Source: Vanessa cardui (lineage: Eukaryota > Arthropoda > Insecta > Lepidoptera > Nymphalidae). Taken from it: DNA of 64,000 nucleotides. A program made the position numbers and the translations under genes. Below, in pieces: positions 41,201-49,766 of this stretch (positions are counted from its first letter, which is position 1; each line of letters begins with the position of its first letter). The notes beneath the pieces were generated by a model, which saw nothing but the letters and a program-made list of their open reading frames with translations, ran no database searches and was not told the DNA's origin. The stretch is taken from assembly GCF_905220365.1 (NCBI RefSeq), contig NC_061129.1, positions 4,030,803 through 4,094,802 on the forward strand. Reading direction: 5' to 3'.

Positions 41201-44200
41201 ACCACCGCATAAACTATAGATATACAATTGTATAACAATGACACAGATTATATACATATATAAAAAACTATTAGTCGCCCGCGGATTCGCTCGCGTCTAA
41301 GTGTGTTGGTTTTCATATGTTAGGAAAAAAAGAAAACCGCGTCCTTTCTTGGACTTCAAGTTTGCTTCATACAAAAAATTCATCAAATTAGACAGACAGA
41401 GTTACTTTCACATTCATGATATTAATATCGACTTTATTTAGCTCGGATTTAAAATCGATTTACGCGATTTTAAGGTTCACGTTTTCATCTCTGTTTAAAA
41501 TATCTCTTAGTTTAATATAACTCGAGGTGTAGTCCGCAATAAAAAAACGTATGATATTACAAAGGCAAAAAGTGCTTCGCTTCAATGAACACTTACGTCT
41601 CTCTCTATTCGACGATAAGTTCACGGTCAAATATATTGCGTGGAATTAATATTCAATAACAGGCTACACGCTATATCGCAGAAGTTATATAACGAGATCG
41701 CATAGGCGATAAATCAAATAAGAATTGGGCTAGCTTTCGTAATATAATTACTGTAACGTTAATTTTAGTTAACGGTTAATTTTCACTTACGCTACACTAT
41801 GATGTTTCAATTAAATACAGTCAAATATGAAGTATATGATTGATTTCACTTAGTGTATGATATATTCCGAAGAGTTTTTATTAGTATCTCAGTAATATAT
41901 CATATAAAATACAATTATCAGAAAAATTGATCAGTTGATTGATTGATCATCCTTGACAACCATTAGAATACACAACAGGCGAAACTGTTGTGTAAAACTT
42001 TAAACGTAAAGTAACACATGAGTTTATCAATATAATGTTATTATAATATTAATAAAATTCTATCCTTTCAGGATACACTAATTAATTTGTAATGTCAGTA
42101 GTAGCTGTCGCTTTGGCAAGCATTTTAAGAGTGGTCGTCAAGAATAAAATATTTATTATGTCTATGTAATATTTCATCAAGTGTCGTTCAGTGATTTATT
42201 TATTTATTTACTTAGGACAACCGATGCTGTAGATGCAATAACACATTGAATACATACAATATAAGAACTTGAATCAAGGAAAATGTTCTACTAATTATTA
42301 TACTTACTAATTTGATAGAGATACTTTCGCATTTACAACATTAGTATAGGAACAGTGCCGTATCAATTATTAATATTATATTAGACATTTCAAAACACGT
42401 ACTGCGAGCTATAATGTTACGTATTTAATCCCAAGTGTCATCATTTGAAATTTGCCAGCGTTGCTGCTATTTCTGTCTAAAAGGGCAACGCCTTCCTGTC
42501 ACTCGGATCTCAGTAAACGCTTGTAAAACACCATAAAATACATTCGTTAATTGTGTTTGTCGAATAGGCAAGGTTATATCCAGACCTTGAGTTTAATAGA
42601 AAAATCACCGTTTCTCCGAAAAAACATATTTCGTAGTCTCAATATAATGGTTAAACTCGGTCAACTTTCTATCATATTAAGTATATTATTTAAACAAACC
42701 TAATTTCATTAATTTGTTTTACAAATTAATTTCGGAGGCGTTTAAGAAATTGTATTTTTTATTCTTCTTAAAACTAAAAAATAACTTTAAATATATCAAA
42801 AATATACATTATAATTTATAATACAATAAGATACATAATTTATTGAAATATTCTAAAACTTTCTTAAATAAAAATTGTTGTAAAAATGAAAATTAAATTA
42901 CCTATTAAAAAAAATTAATGATGACAAAATTTTTTTCCTGCTTTGACTACAACTCTAGTCAAAGATTAAAGCTTAAATATATATATTATATTTAATTAAC
43001 CTAGTTACATACCAAACTAAATACTTAGACATAGAACAATATTAAAAATAGCTTCAAATCACGACCACTAAGAATGGTAACAAGAATGCTAACAGCATTT
43101 AGCCGTTGAATAGCAGTTCTGATTCTTTGGCCAGAAATGTCTGCCCGACATTCCTGACACCATGGGATTCAATAACACAGGGTTGTTATTATAATAATGT
43201 GTAAGCATTATTATGTATATATATAGACTATACACTAGAGAGTATCCCGTGAAACTCCTACGATTATTTTTTTGCATTTTTTTTTTTATAAATATGAAAT
43301 AACATCACATACATTACTCTGATCCCAATGTAAGTAGCTAATGCACTTGTGTTAAGGAAAATCAGAGGTAACGACGGTACCACAAACACCCAGACCCAAG
43401 ACAACATAGAAAAGTAATGATAATCTACATCGACTCGACAGGGAATCGAACCCGGGACCTCGGAGTGGCGTATCCATGAAAACCGATGTACACACCACTG
43501 AGGTCATCATTAAAAGATATTTTTAGGAATTTCGAGACTTAGGACACCTAATGACTTTATTTCATTGTAAACTGCAAGTCACTACAGTCGCATCTACATT
43601 TCGCGCCTAATTTATAAAACACTAATTAACATACATATTTAATGTCAATTAGTACTTATTCAGTTAGAATTGGAGTTAGTCGATAAGAATTTAATTTAGT
43701 TTACGTTTGTAATATTTTTTATTAACTGTTTTCCTCTCTCTTAAATTAGATATTTATTAAATTGCAATTTAGTAAATCAACCAAGAATCCACTTAATTTT
43801 CTGCACATCAACAACTAGAGCTCTTCAAAATAAGAACATAAACGATTTCTTATGTGCTATCCTACAATTACTGGAACAAAAGTCGGCCTACGCAATTAAT
43901 AATATAAGAATTTGGGTATAATATATCGTAAACCTAAACATAATTATAAAAGATATAATAAATATATGGTAAAAATAATTATAACTAAATGATATATTTA
44001 ATTAGTAAACGTTTGCGACCCAGTAAATTAACCAGCACAATTACATACAAAATGATAATGATTATTTTTAAAACGTTTTTGGTAACTAGTTACGAATGAT
44101 ATATATTTATCGTTATAACCGGTAATTAAACAAAGTAATATTAACGTCAACGATTATTATCATAACAATTAGTACGATAAAAACCAATCGAGTAATACCA

Positions 44201-47200
44201 ATCAAAACAATCAAACACACATTTGATTAAAATTATGATTTATTAGATTATTTAAAATTAAGAATATTTTATATTCCTCGATACCTCGTCCTACGATACC
44301 TCTATAAGAGTCGAATTACTATTTAATATATTTCAATAATATAATATAATCTTAAGTGATAGTGTTTTTTTATGAAGCACGGTCTTTGGGACAAGGTTTG
44401 AAGCCCACTAAACATGAATTAAGATGGGATGACTTTATCCTATGCCGCCGTAACTACCCATTATACCAACCTTACATTGCTCTGTAGGGTTATTTGTTAT
44501 GATTGCATATTATAAAATAAATTCTCCCGCTGCGCCTGTACTATTTACGTCAAAACTTCCTAAGGATACAGGGGTTTCACTAATGGAAGGAGTAACTTGT
44601 GAGAAAGGTGTTTAATGCATTAAGATTTTGTGCAAATTGGCTGAAATATGATGATGAATTTCTGTGCAAAATTTCCTCCTTTTACACCACGAATTGTATC
44701 ATGTATGCTAGTGCCATGTCAGTTTATTTACGTACTAAATTTAAAATTTAGTAAGTAAATAAAATAATGATAAATAATGATAAAACTAAAATAATTAACA
44801 ATGTAAATACTCAAATATTGTTTCTTATATTATATTAATATTTTACGTTAATTCGTTAGATTAGTACGATAAATAATATGATGTCCAACTGACCAATTTA
44901 GGTCACGACATCCGATCTTAACAGAGACTACCCAAATGTTTCTACGTACATTATTTTCTTAATTAATTTATTGACGGACGGCTTAATAGATCAACAGAAG
45001 GTAAATGATCATTACTTCACCATCTTCTTTTACAACGTCATCGCCTATGCGCCAACTTGGGACTAAGATGTCGTGCCCCTTGTAACTCAAGTTACACTGA
45101 CTCACTGTTCAAACCGGAACACAATACAAGTACTAATATAACTGTTTGGCAATAGAATATCTAATACGGTTGTATCTACTCAGACGGGGCTACCACCTAC
45201 CACAAAGTAAACATTCGCTCTCTATTTGATGATTTTAAAAGATTATTAATACTTTTATTACATTTACGCCAATCGAATCCGACGGATAACAGCTGCGAGT
45301 ATTATATTAATAACCAGGGAAATATGTCGGTTTCACTTAAAATTATTAAAATACTATAACGTTAGGTGGTTCAATGAATCGTGTCACATATATAACCTAC
45401 TTTATCAAGAGCATCATAAATAAAACTTACCGAAAATAAATCGCTGATAAGTGTTATCGTACTTCACGAATCACATAATACTTTTATTTCCAGACTTGTT
45501 TATGTACATTGATAAGTAATTAGTCTGTAAATAAGCGTGTAAAGACTACTTTTCCTTTTAAAGATAAGTTACTTACACCACACTATCCCAAAGCGGTATA
45601 TATAACAAAAAATAATCGTACCCAAAAGTAATACACTTATGTCACAAATTTTTCGTCACCAATGGCCTCTATTATACTTAACGCGAACTTAAGGAAAATT
45701 CAGTGGTACTTGTTCAAGTTTGAATTTGCGATCTTTGATTGAGATCCATGTTTTCAAATCACTGGATCATAACGATACGACGACGATATTATATGTGTTA
45801 ACATTTTGCTTGTTTGTTATTATTACACACTTATAGTATACCTAGCTATATACGCAATTAAAGGTTTCCGTATACAGATCAATGTGGCACATCTAGTAAG
45901 TAATTGTCCCTACGCTAGGCATAGACCTGTTCAGCGATCCCGTGGCGCCCACCGGACGTAGGAGAGGGTACCGCTGGTTTGACGGTGGACCTGGCCGGTG
46001 GACCTGGGCGCACTAGGTGTCCAGAAAACCGGGGAGTCCCACACACCCCCCACCTCCCATCACGTGGCGGAAGCGCGTAAAGAATTTTTCCAGCGAAAAA
46101 AAGGCATAGACCTGCACCTCTATTGGAAATTTCTATACAATTATTTATTTCCATTAACTGTTCGTATACGTAACAAAACGCACTGAAGTCAAATCATTAA
46201 TTGCAATTGAGTTAGTTAAAAGCAGTGAAGATCCATTAGTATATAGACGAGAGTCAATAAGAAAATGATGCGCTGAATTAACAACTGGTTTATCAGCTTC
46301 GTTAATGACAACCGAGTATTCCAAATAAGGGTAGCAATGCTTCAAGTTTTATAAATACATTTTGTTGAAAATTAAAATACCAACTAGATATTTAAGTGTG
46401 CAATAATTTCTTGCTAAAGTTTATAATGTACTAGTAACCCACCCCGGATTCGCACGGTTGCAATGCTGGTACTAAATATACTACATAATTTATTTATCGA
46501 CACCACATTAGAAACTTCTAAAGTTATCAGTGTTTCTTTACTATAATGTCCATGTATTTAAAATATAACCTTCCTTTCGAATCACTGTATTTATTAAAAA
46601 GAACCGCATTAAAATTCGTTGCGTAATTTGATAAACCTAAGCATACATAGGGTAAACAGTTGTAAGAACTGTGTTGTATACAATGTAAAGATAAAGATGT
46701 ATTATTAGTCAAGCGGCTAGGCTTTGGATTCAAATCCATTATTAATCAATTATCACACTTTTAAAACACACATATCCTATTATCCTATATGGGTATATTA
46801 ACTATATGATTATGGGAGTTCACCTGTGTATGTGAACAAACTTGTGCACCAATATTTACAACGTAGTTGCGTTATTTCCGTTGAGAATAGACGCGGTGCG
46901 TGTTCACAATTACTCATGAAGATATCATCATCATCAAGCTTAATTACGTATGCATATATTATTCTTATAACTAAATATTTATTAAAGTTAAATGAACACG
47001 TGAAAAAATATCTTTGCAACAACAGCAACAACCCACTGCTGGGATAAGGCCTCCTCTTCCATTAAGCAGAGGGTTTCGAACATATTCCATCACGCTGTTC
47101 CAATGCGGGTTGTTGGAATACATATGTGGCAGAATTTCTAGGATATTAGACACATGCAGCGTTTTCCTCACGATGTTTTCCTTTACCGCCAAGAAGATGA

Positions 47201-49766
47201 ATTATAAACACAAATTTAGCACATGAATATTCAGTGGTGCTTACCTAGGTTTGAACCCTCATGGGTAAAGATGCACGCGTTCTAACCACTGGGCCATATC
47301 TTTGCAATGATTATTTTAATTAATGGAAGGAAATGAAATTACTTTTAACAAGAGATCAGCGTAAAATGCGATGTATTTTTGTAGATGAATGTAGCGTTTT
47401 TATTCGTAACAACGGCAGCGTTTGATGCGGTCGACCGCCGCGAATCCGCTCGTTCCCCCCGCCGCCGGGGTCACGCCGCGTCGCTCGATAGATACGAAAC
47501 CACTACGATAGCGTGTCCACACGTATTCACGTTCCCGGGACAGAATATATACTTTATTCGTTCATAACAAGATCACCTAGGTTCATTTATATTAGAATTT
47601 TTCAAGCTATTTCAAAGAGTGTTATCTAAGATGGCGTCATTTTATAAAAGTATATGAATCATTATATAGATAACTTATTACAATTAGATTTAATGAATGA
47701 TGGGACGTTATCCGAAAATCTGTTTTACTTTTTTAAGCTGAACCTAATCTATGTATATTTGCTACTAGACTTGCGTTCAGACTTGTACTGCGTGCATGAG
47801 CGTGTGTGTGTTTACCCCATCTTGCATTGAAATATTCGAAACTGCCTGGTTTTGTCGTGTAAATCACTTCAAATGTAATGGCTTGTGGAATTAATAAATA
47901 ATAAAATGATTTTTAAACCATCGTATTTCTAGAGAGTACTCAAACGAATTCATTTTAGCGTAAAAATCAGCTTGAGTTATCGATTACATTAAATACCTGT
48001 GTATAATGGTGTTGTTATTCATATTAATATTTATTAAAACTATATGTAAGAGTAACGTAGTCCTGTTCTGTTTCGCAAGCGTTGGCTAACCTAGCAGTAC
48101 ACAGGCGCCATTTTGAAACACACTGCGCGTTCCCCCGCCGCGCGTCAGTCGCCCGGCGCACGCTGCTCGTATAGACAGCCAACGTTCGCACGCCCAAACA
48201 CGCCGTTCAACCGAGGTCACAATGACCACTGTGCAGTTCGAATATGACCCGGAACGTCTAATCGAAGAGGTAAAAAAACGACCGGGTATATGGGACTTCG
48301 AGAATTTAGAATACAGAACGAAAAACTTAAGACACAAACTATGGACGGAGGTCGTTAACGAACTAATGACGAGCGACGTGAAGGTTTCAAAGAGCGAGAT
48401 GAGAGAACTAGGTAATAACAGCATTTTGCATAAGCGTATTGTATTTTTGCTAAACTAGCATTATATGCGAACAAAATAGCTATTTGTTTCATCTAGCTAA
48501 TATGGATCTCATATGAAATCATAAAAATATGGGTCAACTTTTCTAAAAACGTTTATTGGTATTTAAAATATTTAAGTTGTCAATTACTTGGTAAATAATT
48601 AAAAACATTGTTTAAAAATAAATTACTTATTTTAACAAGTATCGGATATCAATACAAATAAGAATTGTTTGTTTACTATAAAACGCAACCGTCTTAAACA
48701 TAGTAGTAAAATATAATAATAAGTACGTCTTTTTTATTAAGTCCAGAAATATAGGCAACTATTACAATAACGTCTTTCGTTGAAAACCTCGCTTGGATAA
48801 TATTTAATTATTCTAGGAAATCTAATATAAATTTATCAATTTCAGAACTTCAACTTCAGAAGAAATGGAAGAGCATCAGGGATTGCTTTCAAAAGTACGT
48901 CAGTCATCCTAATCGAACGAGACGTCCTTATTTATATAGTAAACAATTACAGTTCCTCTTAAAGAAACGAATAGAACAACCAGAAACTGCTTCGAGTGAA
49001 TCGGACGACGGAAGAAACAAAAGACGAGCATGGAGACCTAAGAAAAAGTTAAAACTTACCAAAGAAAGTTCAGAAGAAGACAATGACAACGATAACAACG
49101 ACGATTATCAACTAAATGAAGATATATCAATAGATGTGCCACAGAAACATAATATTATAAATAAATCGAACGTTATCGATGAATTTGCATTCGCAAACGT
49201 CGATTCACAGGTCAGAAGCGAATTAGAAGATCCGGATAAATTATTTCTCCTGTCACTACTTCCACATTTTAAATCGATACCCGAAGAAATGCGTCTAAAC
49301 GTTAAAATGGATATGATGCAAGTTTTGAGAAATGCAAATTATCATACAGCAATAGAACATAAAATAATATAGTTATCTATCAAATGATATTAGTTTATAT
49401 TTACTTAATTATATCGTTCAACGGATTTATTTATAAATGCTGTTTCGTGGAGTTGAACAATGCTCTGTCTTCTTCTATTATATGTCAAAACAGTGGTAAC
49501 AGAAAGAGAAATCGGTGTTTAACCAATTAAACGCTAAACATCATTTATAAATAAGGTCGTAAATCTTTTTAACATAAATATACTCCGTTAAGCCCTATTA
49601 ATATTTTATTTGTGTACTAACCTGAGATCTAAGTATGTAAGTGACTGTAAACCACCGACTGCATCTGGTATTGTTCTGATGACATTTTGTGACAACACTA
49701 ACTTTTCTAAATATATATACGTGGTCACTTCCTCCGGCAATTCGCTGAACCGATTTTTTGACAAAT
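13019..49766 (-). CDS. Lrch: LRCH protein (LRR + calponin homology), multi-exon gene, 5' end outside window
   Basis: Segments join in phase with GT-AG borders: 49766-49622, 29287-29055, 26934-26798, 25000-24745, 23896-23761, 22855-22781, 21842-21170, 19923-19786, 19390-19313, then either 18740-18108 or 13180-13019. The product opens with eight leucine-rich repeats (NRFSELP, NQLTELP, NLLTSLP and so on), then the linker motif GRVHIFKYL that follows the LRRs in LRCH proteins, a Ser/Pro/Asn-rich middle, and a C-terminal calponin-homology domain with DGVVLCHLANHVRPRSV and NFLEACRKIG, near-identical to my recollection of human LRCH1/3/4. LRCH proteins are cortical or cytoskeletal scaffolds. In-window length is about 677 residues with the distal last exon, close to the family's 700-750, so only a short N-terminal exon is missing. 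Family assignment is firm; isoform usage is inferred. Confidence 0.95.
13187..13495 (-). repeat. tRNA-derived SINE family B adjoining the LRCH last exon
   Basis: Full-length, gene-sense copy. Its tRNA-like head (13495-13430 on the minus strand) has box A TGGCCCAGTGG and box B-like GGGTTCAAACCC. The body ends CAGGCTGTTACTTT, followed by an ACTTT repeat that runs into the acceptor of the canonical LRCH last exon, about 24 nt from body end to exon. Confidence 0.9.
15217..15470 (-). repeat. SINE family A, degraded
   Basis: Recognisable by the segment CCTGTAGTTACACTGGCTCA and a partial GGCGGTAGAGTA; the rest is diverged and the ends are blurred. Confidence 0.65.
15938..16279. mobile_element. TIR MITE family I, copy 1
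   Basis: 342 bp with inverted ends TATAGTACGACACAA and TATAGTAGGACACAA. Closely similar (roughly 95% by eye) to the copy at 30969-31310; internal GACGAATAGCGTCGAATGGC shared by both. No coding frame of its own. Confidence 0.8.
18108..18740 (-). CDS. Lrch: LRCH alternative (proximal) last exon with transmembrane tail
   Basis: An open phase-0 frame of 210 residues follows the acceptor gttccag. It opens EDVCAPADVLSASGERAALV, which aligns position by position with the distal exon's MCCAADVLEGKG and so completes the CH domain in a divergent form. A Pro/Ala/Arg-rich stretch, an acidic Tyr/Asp-rich linker of about 120 residues and a hydrophobic end (IFYTCLCLGSFIVSTIALIL, then YPL) follow. The end looks like a tail anchor. 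The stop is 18110-18108; an AATAAA on the minus strand lies about 170 nt further (17932-17937). The acceptor lacks a good pyrimidine tract, and a SINE poly(A) lies about 27 nt upstream. Confidence 0.8.
   Translation of the reverse strand, partial: EDVCAPADVLSASGERAALVRTVRALLAHAASPPAAPRPPRPPPHAIELNYERPRHRYADDRCISNFNYSDQDYTFDEADEHQLGLDDDADSPPYSPVYAEETRARGPYYQKNRIQFVTPFCKGDGVFRSDHLEIYDTDEVDFPIDLTEAIDSDRYDRGKMNLDIRGNYESNTTPVETETARDRENRIFYTCLCLGSFIVSTIALILYPL
18767..18991 (-). repeat. SINE family A with internal deletion, next to LRCH alternative exon
   Basis: Gene-sense copy. Its poly(A) (18768-18782 on the plus strand as T) ends about 27 nt upstream of the acceptor of the LRCH alternative last exon. 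Compared with other copies, about 75-80 bp between the GTGCCT and GATGAATGGGTGG segments are missing. Confidence 0.85.
19313..19390 (-). CDS. Lrch: LRCH exon, CH-domain NFLEACRKIG segment
   Basis: 78 bp, 26 codons, phase 0 at both ends: PKLTMARCRRNVDNFLEACR then KIGVEE. It is nearly identical to the vertebrate LRCH segment. Acceptor ttttttcag, donor AGAG|GTATGT. It can join either last exon in frame. Confidence 0.95.
19786..19923 (-). CDS. Lrch: LRCH exon, CH-domain core
   Basis: 138 bp, 46 codons, phase 0 at both ends. It encodes IIESRLKMSLPEHLPAVLAD followed by GVVLCHLANHVRPRSV and VHVPSPAQ, the most conserved part of LRCH CH domains. Acceptor aattcag, donor GCAG|GTGTGA. It is too short for simple open-frame detection. 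Confidence 0.95.
19960..20126 (+). repeat. LINE 3'-tail repeat, family G
   Basis: Better preserved copy (ACTGAGTTTCTTGCCGGTTC, GAACCGGTGGTAGCTTCACT, ending TTTATTTTGATTTTGATTTT). It starts 37 bp upstream of LRCH exon 19923-19786, inside the intron and antisense to the gene. Confidence 0.8.
20136..20545 (-). repeat. tRNA-derived SINE family D, tandem pair
   Basis: Two direct units, 20136-20318 and 20319-20545, both starting CATTTAGATACTAC. Unit 2 carries the box B sequence (GGGTTCGATTCTCGGCC on the minus strand); unit 1 lacks exactly the 39-bp stretch holding it. A single related copy is at 43.3 kb. Confidence 0.8.
20866..21165 (+). repeat. SINE family A at an LRCH 5' splice site
   Basis: Full-length copy antisense to LRCH. 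Its poly(A) at 21151-21165 reads as poly-T in the LRCH transcript, starting at intron position +5 after the exon ending at 21170. Confidence 0.88.
21170..21842 (-). CDS. Lrch: LRCH large exon, disordered middle and start of CH domain
   Basis: 673 bp. It starts inside RQYKEALRQQRQQDVYRPR, runs through a Ser/Asn/Pro-rich region, and ends ETELLQQLRT, the first helix of the CH domain. The donor is ACG|GTAATT, and from intron position +5 the sequence is the poly-T of an antisense SINE, so the SINE sits directly on the 5' splice site. The exon leaves in phase 0. Confidence 0.93.
22203..22636 (-). repeat. SINE family A split by a MITE
   Basis: The SINE's two parts, 22203-22300 (AGCCACCTGACGCTGAGTGG) and 22510-22636 (ACAGTTACACTGGCTCACTC to CTACCACCAAGT), flank a separate inverted-repeat element at 22301-22497. 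Confidence 0.7.
22301..22497. mobile_element. Short MITE family E inside a SINE
   Basis: Inverted ends AGATCTATTTA...GCCCCTCCCCC and AGATCTATTACTAAC...GCGCCCCCCCAC. The interior CATCTCACACACACTAAGAC is shared with the copy at 28.9 kb. Confidence 0.65.
22781..22855 (-). CDS. Lrch: LRCH small exon (75 bp)
   Basis: It encodes LRISPEGNISNGEDKSKLA and QQTY with split codons on both sides; the frame is open only in the phase required by the neighbouring exons. Acceptor ccctttcag, donor ACAG|GTACAT. At 25 codons it is too short for simple open-frame detection. Confidence 0.85.
23761..23896 (-). CDS. Lrch: LRCH exon, Ser/Thr/Pro-rich
   Basis: 136 bp, GC-rich. It encodes a disordered Gly/Ser/Thr/Pro segment (STPSTPSTLSPGAALS, then SETPLAPLTPILT). 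Donor CAGG|GTACGT gives the two leftover bases that the next exon needs. The acceptor gcgtgtag has only a modest pyrimidine tract. A SINE ends about 65 bp upstream of it. Confidence 0.85.
23961..24246 (-). repeat. tRNA-derived SINE family B in LRCH intron
   Basis: Full-length copy in gene sense, with box A (GGCCCAGTG) and box B (GGGTTCAAACCC) in the head at the high-coordinate end and a GTTGTTG tail at 23961. It ends about 65 bp upstream of LRCH exon 23896-23761. Confidence 0.88.
24410..24668 (+). repeat. Helitron-like repeat family F
   Basis: Starts near GTCGCTTACCGCTGTCTGTC, has ATGACGCAACGGATTTTGAC and ends TGCGAAGCCAGGG...CGCTAG. Matched by two diverged inverse copies at 46.4 and 58.3 kb. 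Confidence 0.65.
24745..25000 (-). CDS. Lrch: LRCH exon, post-LRR HIFKYL segment
   Basis: 256 bp starting in phase 0 with ICMRGRVHIFKYLENMA, the conserved segment after the LRRs in LRCH proteins, then a basic, polar, poorly conserved stretch. Acceptor gtaacag, donor GATG|GTAAGT. A gene-sense SINE ends about 55 bp upstream of the acceptor. Confidence 0.93.
25056..25348 (-). repeat. tRNA-derived SINE family B in LRCH intron
   Basis: Full-length gene-sense copy with a long GTT-repeat tail (CAACAACAACAACAA on the plus strand). It ends about 55 bp upstream of LRCH exon 25000-24745. Confidence 0.88.
25351..25546 (+). repeat. Helitron-like repeat related to family C
   Basis: Begins AATATTATAAAACGCGCAAG, ends CCCCGGTCGACAACTAGT. 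The CTAG end and layout resemble family C, though the middle differs. Confidence 0.5.
26195..26400 (+). repeat. Interspersed repeat family J
   Basis: TGGCTCCACGCCTTAACTCC, TCTCATCGGATTATGGAAGT and TTCTGCGCAGTTG are typical of a common lepidopteran repeat. The 124-codon open frame here is a by-product. Confidence 0.6.
26421..26612 (+). repeat. Helitron-like short repeat family C
   Basis: Contains GTGAAAGTAACTCTGTCTGT, CGCTCTTTCACGGGCAAACC and GAACCGAATTTGATAAAATT; the CTAG end is not preserved. Confidence 0.75.
26798..26934 (-). CDS. Lrch: LRCH exon, last LRRs
   Basis: 137 bp. It encodes ITYLRLEHLDVSCN, a further repeat and NLDNNPLVSPP, which matches the LRCH transition DNNPLQSPPAQ. Acceptor ttttcag, donor ACA|GTGAGT, leaving in phase 0. 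Confidence 0.94.
27478..27575 (-). repeat. LINE 3'-tail repeat, family G, degraded
   Basis: On the minus strand GTACTAAGTTTCTTGTCATC, GGTAGAATCAAAATTCCGAA and CCGGTAGCTTTACCT match the middle of family G. Confidence 0.55.
27764..28024 (-). repeat. tRNA-derived SINE family B, diverged
   Basis: Retains GTCTGTAAATTTCCCACTTC at the tail side and a mutated head ending AACCACTAAGCCATCTCGGC, with deletions in the body. Confidence 0.75.
28853..29020. mobile_element. Short MITE family E beside an LRCH exon
   Basis: Ends GGGCGTGCCCCTCCAC and, inverted, GGCGCGCCTCTCCACC; shares CATCTCACACATACTAAGAC with the 22.3-kb copy. Lies about 35 bp downstream of the donor of LRCH exon 29287-29055. Confidence 0.65.
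29055..29287 (-). CDS. Lrch: LRCH exon, LRR 3-6
   Basis: 233 bp. It encodes four leucine-rich repeats (SNQLTELP, DNLLTSLP, NNRLTQVP, NNQLGLLP). Acceptor tccacag, donor TTAC|GTGAGT. One base enters and one base leaves; the leftover C plus AG of the next exon gives Gln. A MITE ends about 35 bp downstream of the donor. Confidence 0.95.
30969..31310. mobile_element. TIR MITE family I, copy 2
   Basis: Same orientation and length as copy 1; ends GTACGACACAACTTAGATGT and its inverse ACATCTAATTTGTGTCGTAC. Confidence 0.82.
34765..34872 (+). repeat. Helitron-like family C, short deleted copy
   Basis: Has ATATTAAAAATTCGAAAGTA and ACTCTGTTGCTCTG at one end and GAAGGACGCGGTGACAAC at the other, with most of the middle missing. 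Confidence 0.5.
35242..35273. repeat. (TA)n microsatellite
   Basis: About 16 uninterrupted TA units; a (GTAT)n/(GT)n tract lies 170 bp upstream at 35040-35075. Confidence 0.95.
35690..35866 (-). repeat. SINE family A, partial
   Basis: Contains AACTAAGATGTTATGTCCCT and diverged versions of the GGTGGTACCT segment. It lacks the poly(A) side, and a short CCAAGGTTAGTGGCAACCTTGG palindrome-like repeat marks the truncation. Confidence 0.75.
36085..36255 (+). repeat. Interspersed repeat fragment (type not determined)
   Basis: AAAATCCGTCCAGCCGTTAA and GTGAACGAATAACAAAAATC, ending CATTCATAATATTAG, are familiar from lepidopteran retroelement or Helitron tails; only one copy in this window. Confidence 0.4.
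36353..36692. mobile_element. TIR MITE family I, copy 3 (older)
   Basis: The inverted ends are perfect over AGGTACAGTACGACACAAC, extending further than in the other copies; the interior is more diverged and has small deletions. Confidence 0.8.
37481..37770 (+). repeat. tRNA-derived SINE family B, full length
   Basis: Plus-sense copy beginning GTCGAGATGGCTCAGTAGTT (box A region), with GCGGGTTCAAACCCAGGC (box B) and ending ACAGGCTGTTGTTGT. It shows the family's sense orientation clearly. Confidence 0.9.
39080..39172 (+). repeat. tRNA-like SINE head fragment
   Basis: AGTGGTTAGATCATAAGGCT followed by CTTGGGTTCGTGTCGGG resembles a box A/box B head of a further SINE family; no body attached. Confidence 0.45.
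39285..39578 (-). repeat. tRNA-derived SINE family B
   Basis: Near-complete copy; GGTTTGAACCCGCAATCGTC keeps box B, while the outermost head (box A side) is lost or changed after ACCACTCATCA. Confidence 0.85.
41026..41206 (-). repeat. SINE family A, partial
   Basis: Runs from ATCGTCAATGTGCCACCAAC to CAAAGCCCTACCACC; the poly(A)-side third is missing. Well-preserved sequence suggests a fairly young copy. Confidence 0.85.
41265..41435 (-). repeat. Helitron-like family C
   Basis: Reads on the plus strand CTATTAGTCGCCCGCGGATT to GACAGACAGAGTTACTTTCA, the reverse complement of the family. It sits 60 bp from a family A SINE. Confidence 0.75.
43300..43512 (-). repeat. tRNA-derived SINE family D
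   Basis: Complete-looking copy; minus-strand head has GATGACCTCAGTGGTGT (box A side) and CCCGGGTTCGATTCCCTG (box B). Confidence 0.8.
44975..45208 (-). repeat. SINE family A, degraded
   Basis: Shows GACTAAGATGTCGTGCCCCT, CAAACCGGAACACAA and a remnant of CAGACGGGGCTACCACC with many changes and gaps. Confidence 0.65.
45698..45772 (-). repeat. tRNA-derived SINE family B, head remnant
   Basis: Short diverged stretch matching AGTGGTRCTTG, TTTGAA and TTCAAATCACTGG of the head region only. Confidence 0.45.
45922..46112 (-). repeat. Interspersed repeat family H
   Basis: Plus strand reads GCGATCCCGTGGCGCCCACC to TTTTTCCAGCGAAAAAAAGG, reverse complement of the copy at 8.9 kb. Confidence 0.7.
46432..46655 (-). 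repeat. Helitron-like repeat family F
   Basis: Plus strand reads ACTAGTAACCCACCCCGGAT, AACTTCTAAAGTTATCAGTG and TCGTTGCGTAATTTGATAAA, the reverse complement of the 24.4-kb copy. Confidence 0.65.
47014..47302 (-). repeat. tRNA-derived SINE family B
   Basis: Near full-length copy, about 800 bp upstream of the MADF gene promoter region, with a short deletion beside box B (CCCTCATGGGTAAAG). Confidence 0.87.
48100..48221 (+). promoter_or_regulatory. GC-rich promoter region of the MADF-BESS gene
   Basis: This GC-rich stretch stands out from its AT-rich surroundings just before the start codon. It has GCGCCATTTTG at about 48102-48112, containing the GCCAT core bound by YY1/Pho-type factors, and an arthropod initiator-like TCAGTC at 48145-48150 with a DPE-like AGACAG about 27 nt downstream. 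No TATA box is visible. Promoter role is inferred. Confidence 0.45.
48222..49372 (+). CDS. MADF-BESS domain protein, two exons
   Basis: Exon 1 is 48222-48411 (donor CTAG|GTAATA) and exon 2 is 48846-49372 (acceptor atttcag); they join as a Glu codon to give 238 residues. Residues 1-90 form a MADF domain (PGIWDFENLEYRTKNLRHKLW, then KKWKSIRDCFQKYV); residues 100-160 are basic then acidic and disordered; near the C terminus is a BESS motif (FLLSLLPHFKSIPEEMRLNV). MADF-BESS proteins are nuclear, bind DNA through the Myb-like MADF fold and contact partners through BESS. I cannot name the orthologue. The gene is nested in the 20-kb LRCH intron on the opposite strand and its 3' end faces LRCH exon 49622-49766. 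A variant ATTAAA signal is at 49526-49531. Confidence 0.9.
49622..49766 (-). CDS. Lrch: LRCH exon, LRR 1-2 (first exon visible)
   Basis: 145 bp, entering with two bases that complete an Asp codon and leaving with AG that joins T of the next exon to give Ser. It encodes LSKNRFSELPEEV and a second repeat ending SLTYLDL. Acceptor reads gttacag, donor CAG|GTTAGT. The preceding exon should end in ...AD and was not found up to 64000. Confidence 0.93.

Larger units (their letters stand above)
29288..48100 (-). other. Lrch: Large LRCH intron
   Basis: About 20 kb up to 49621 when the nested MADF gene is included. Content is repeats listed separately and AT-rich DNA; no further LRCH exon is needed, since the LRR phases join directly across it. 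Confidence 0.7.
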
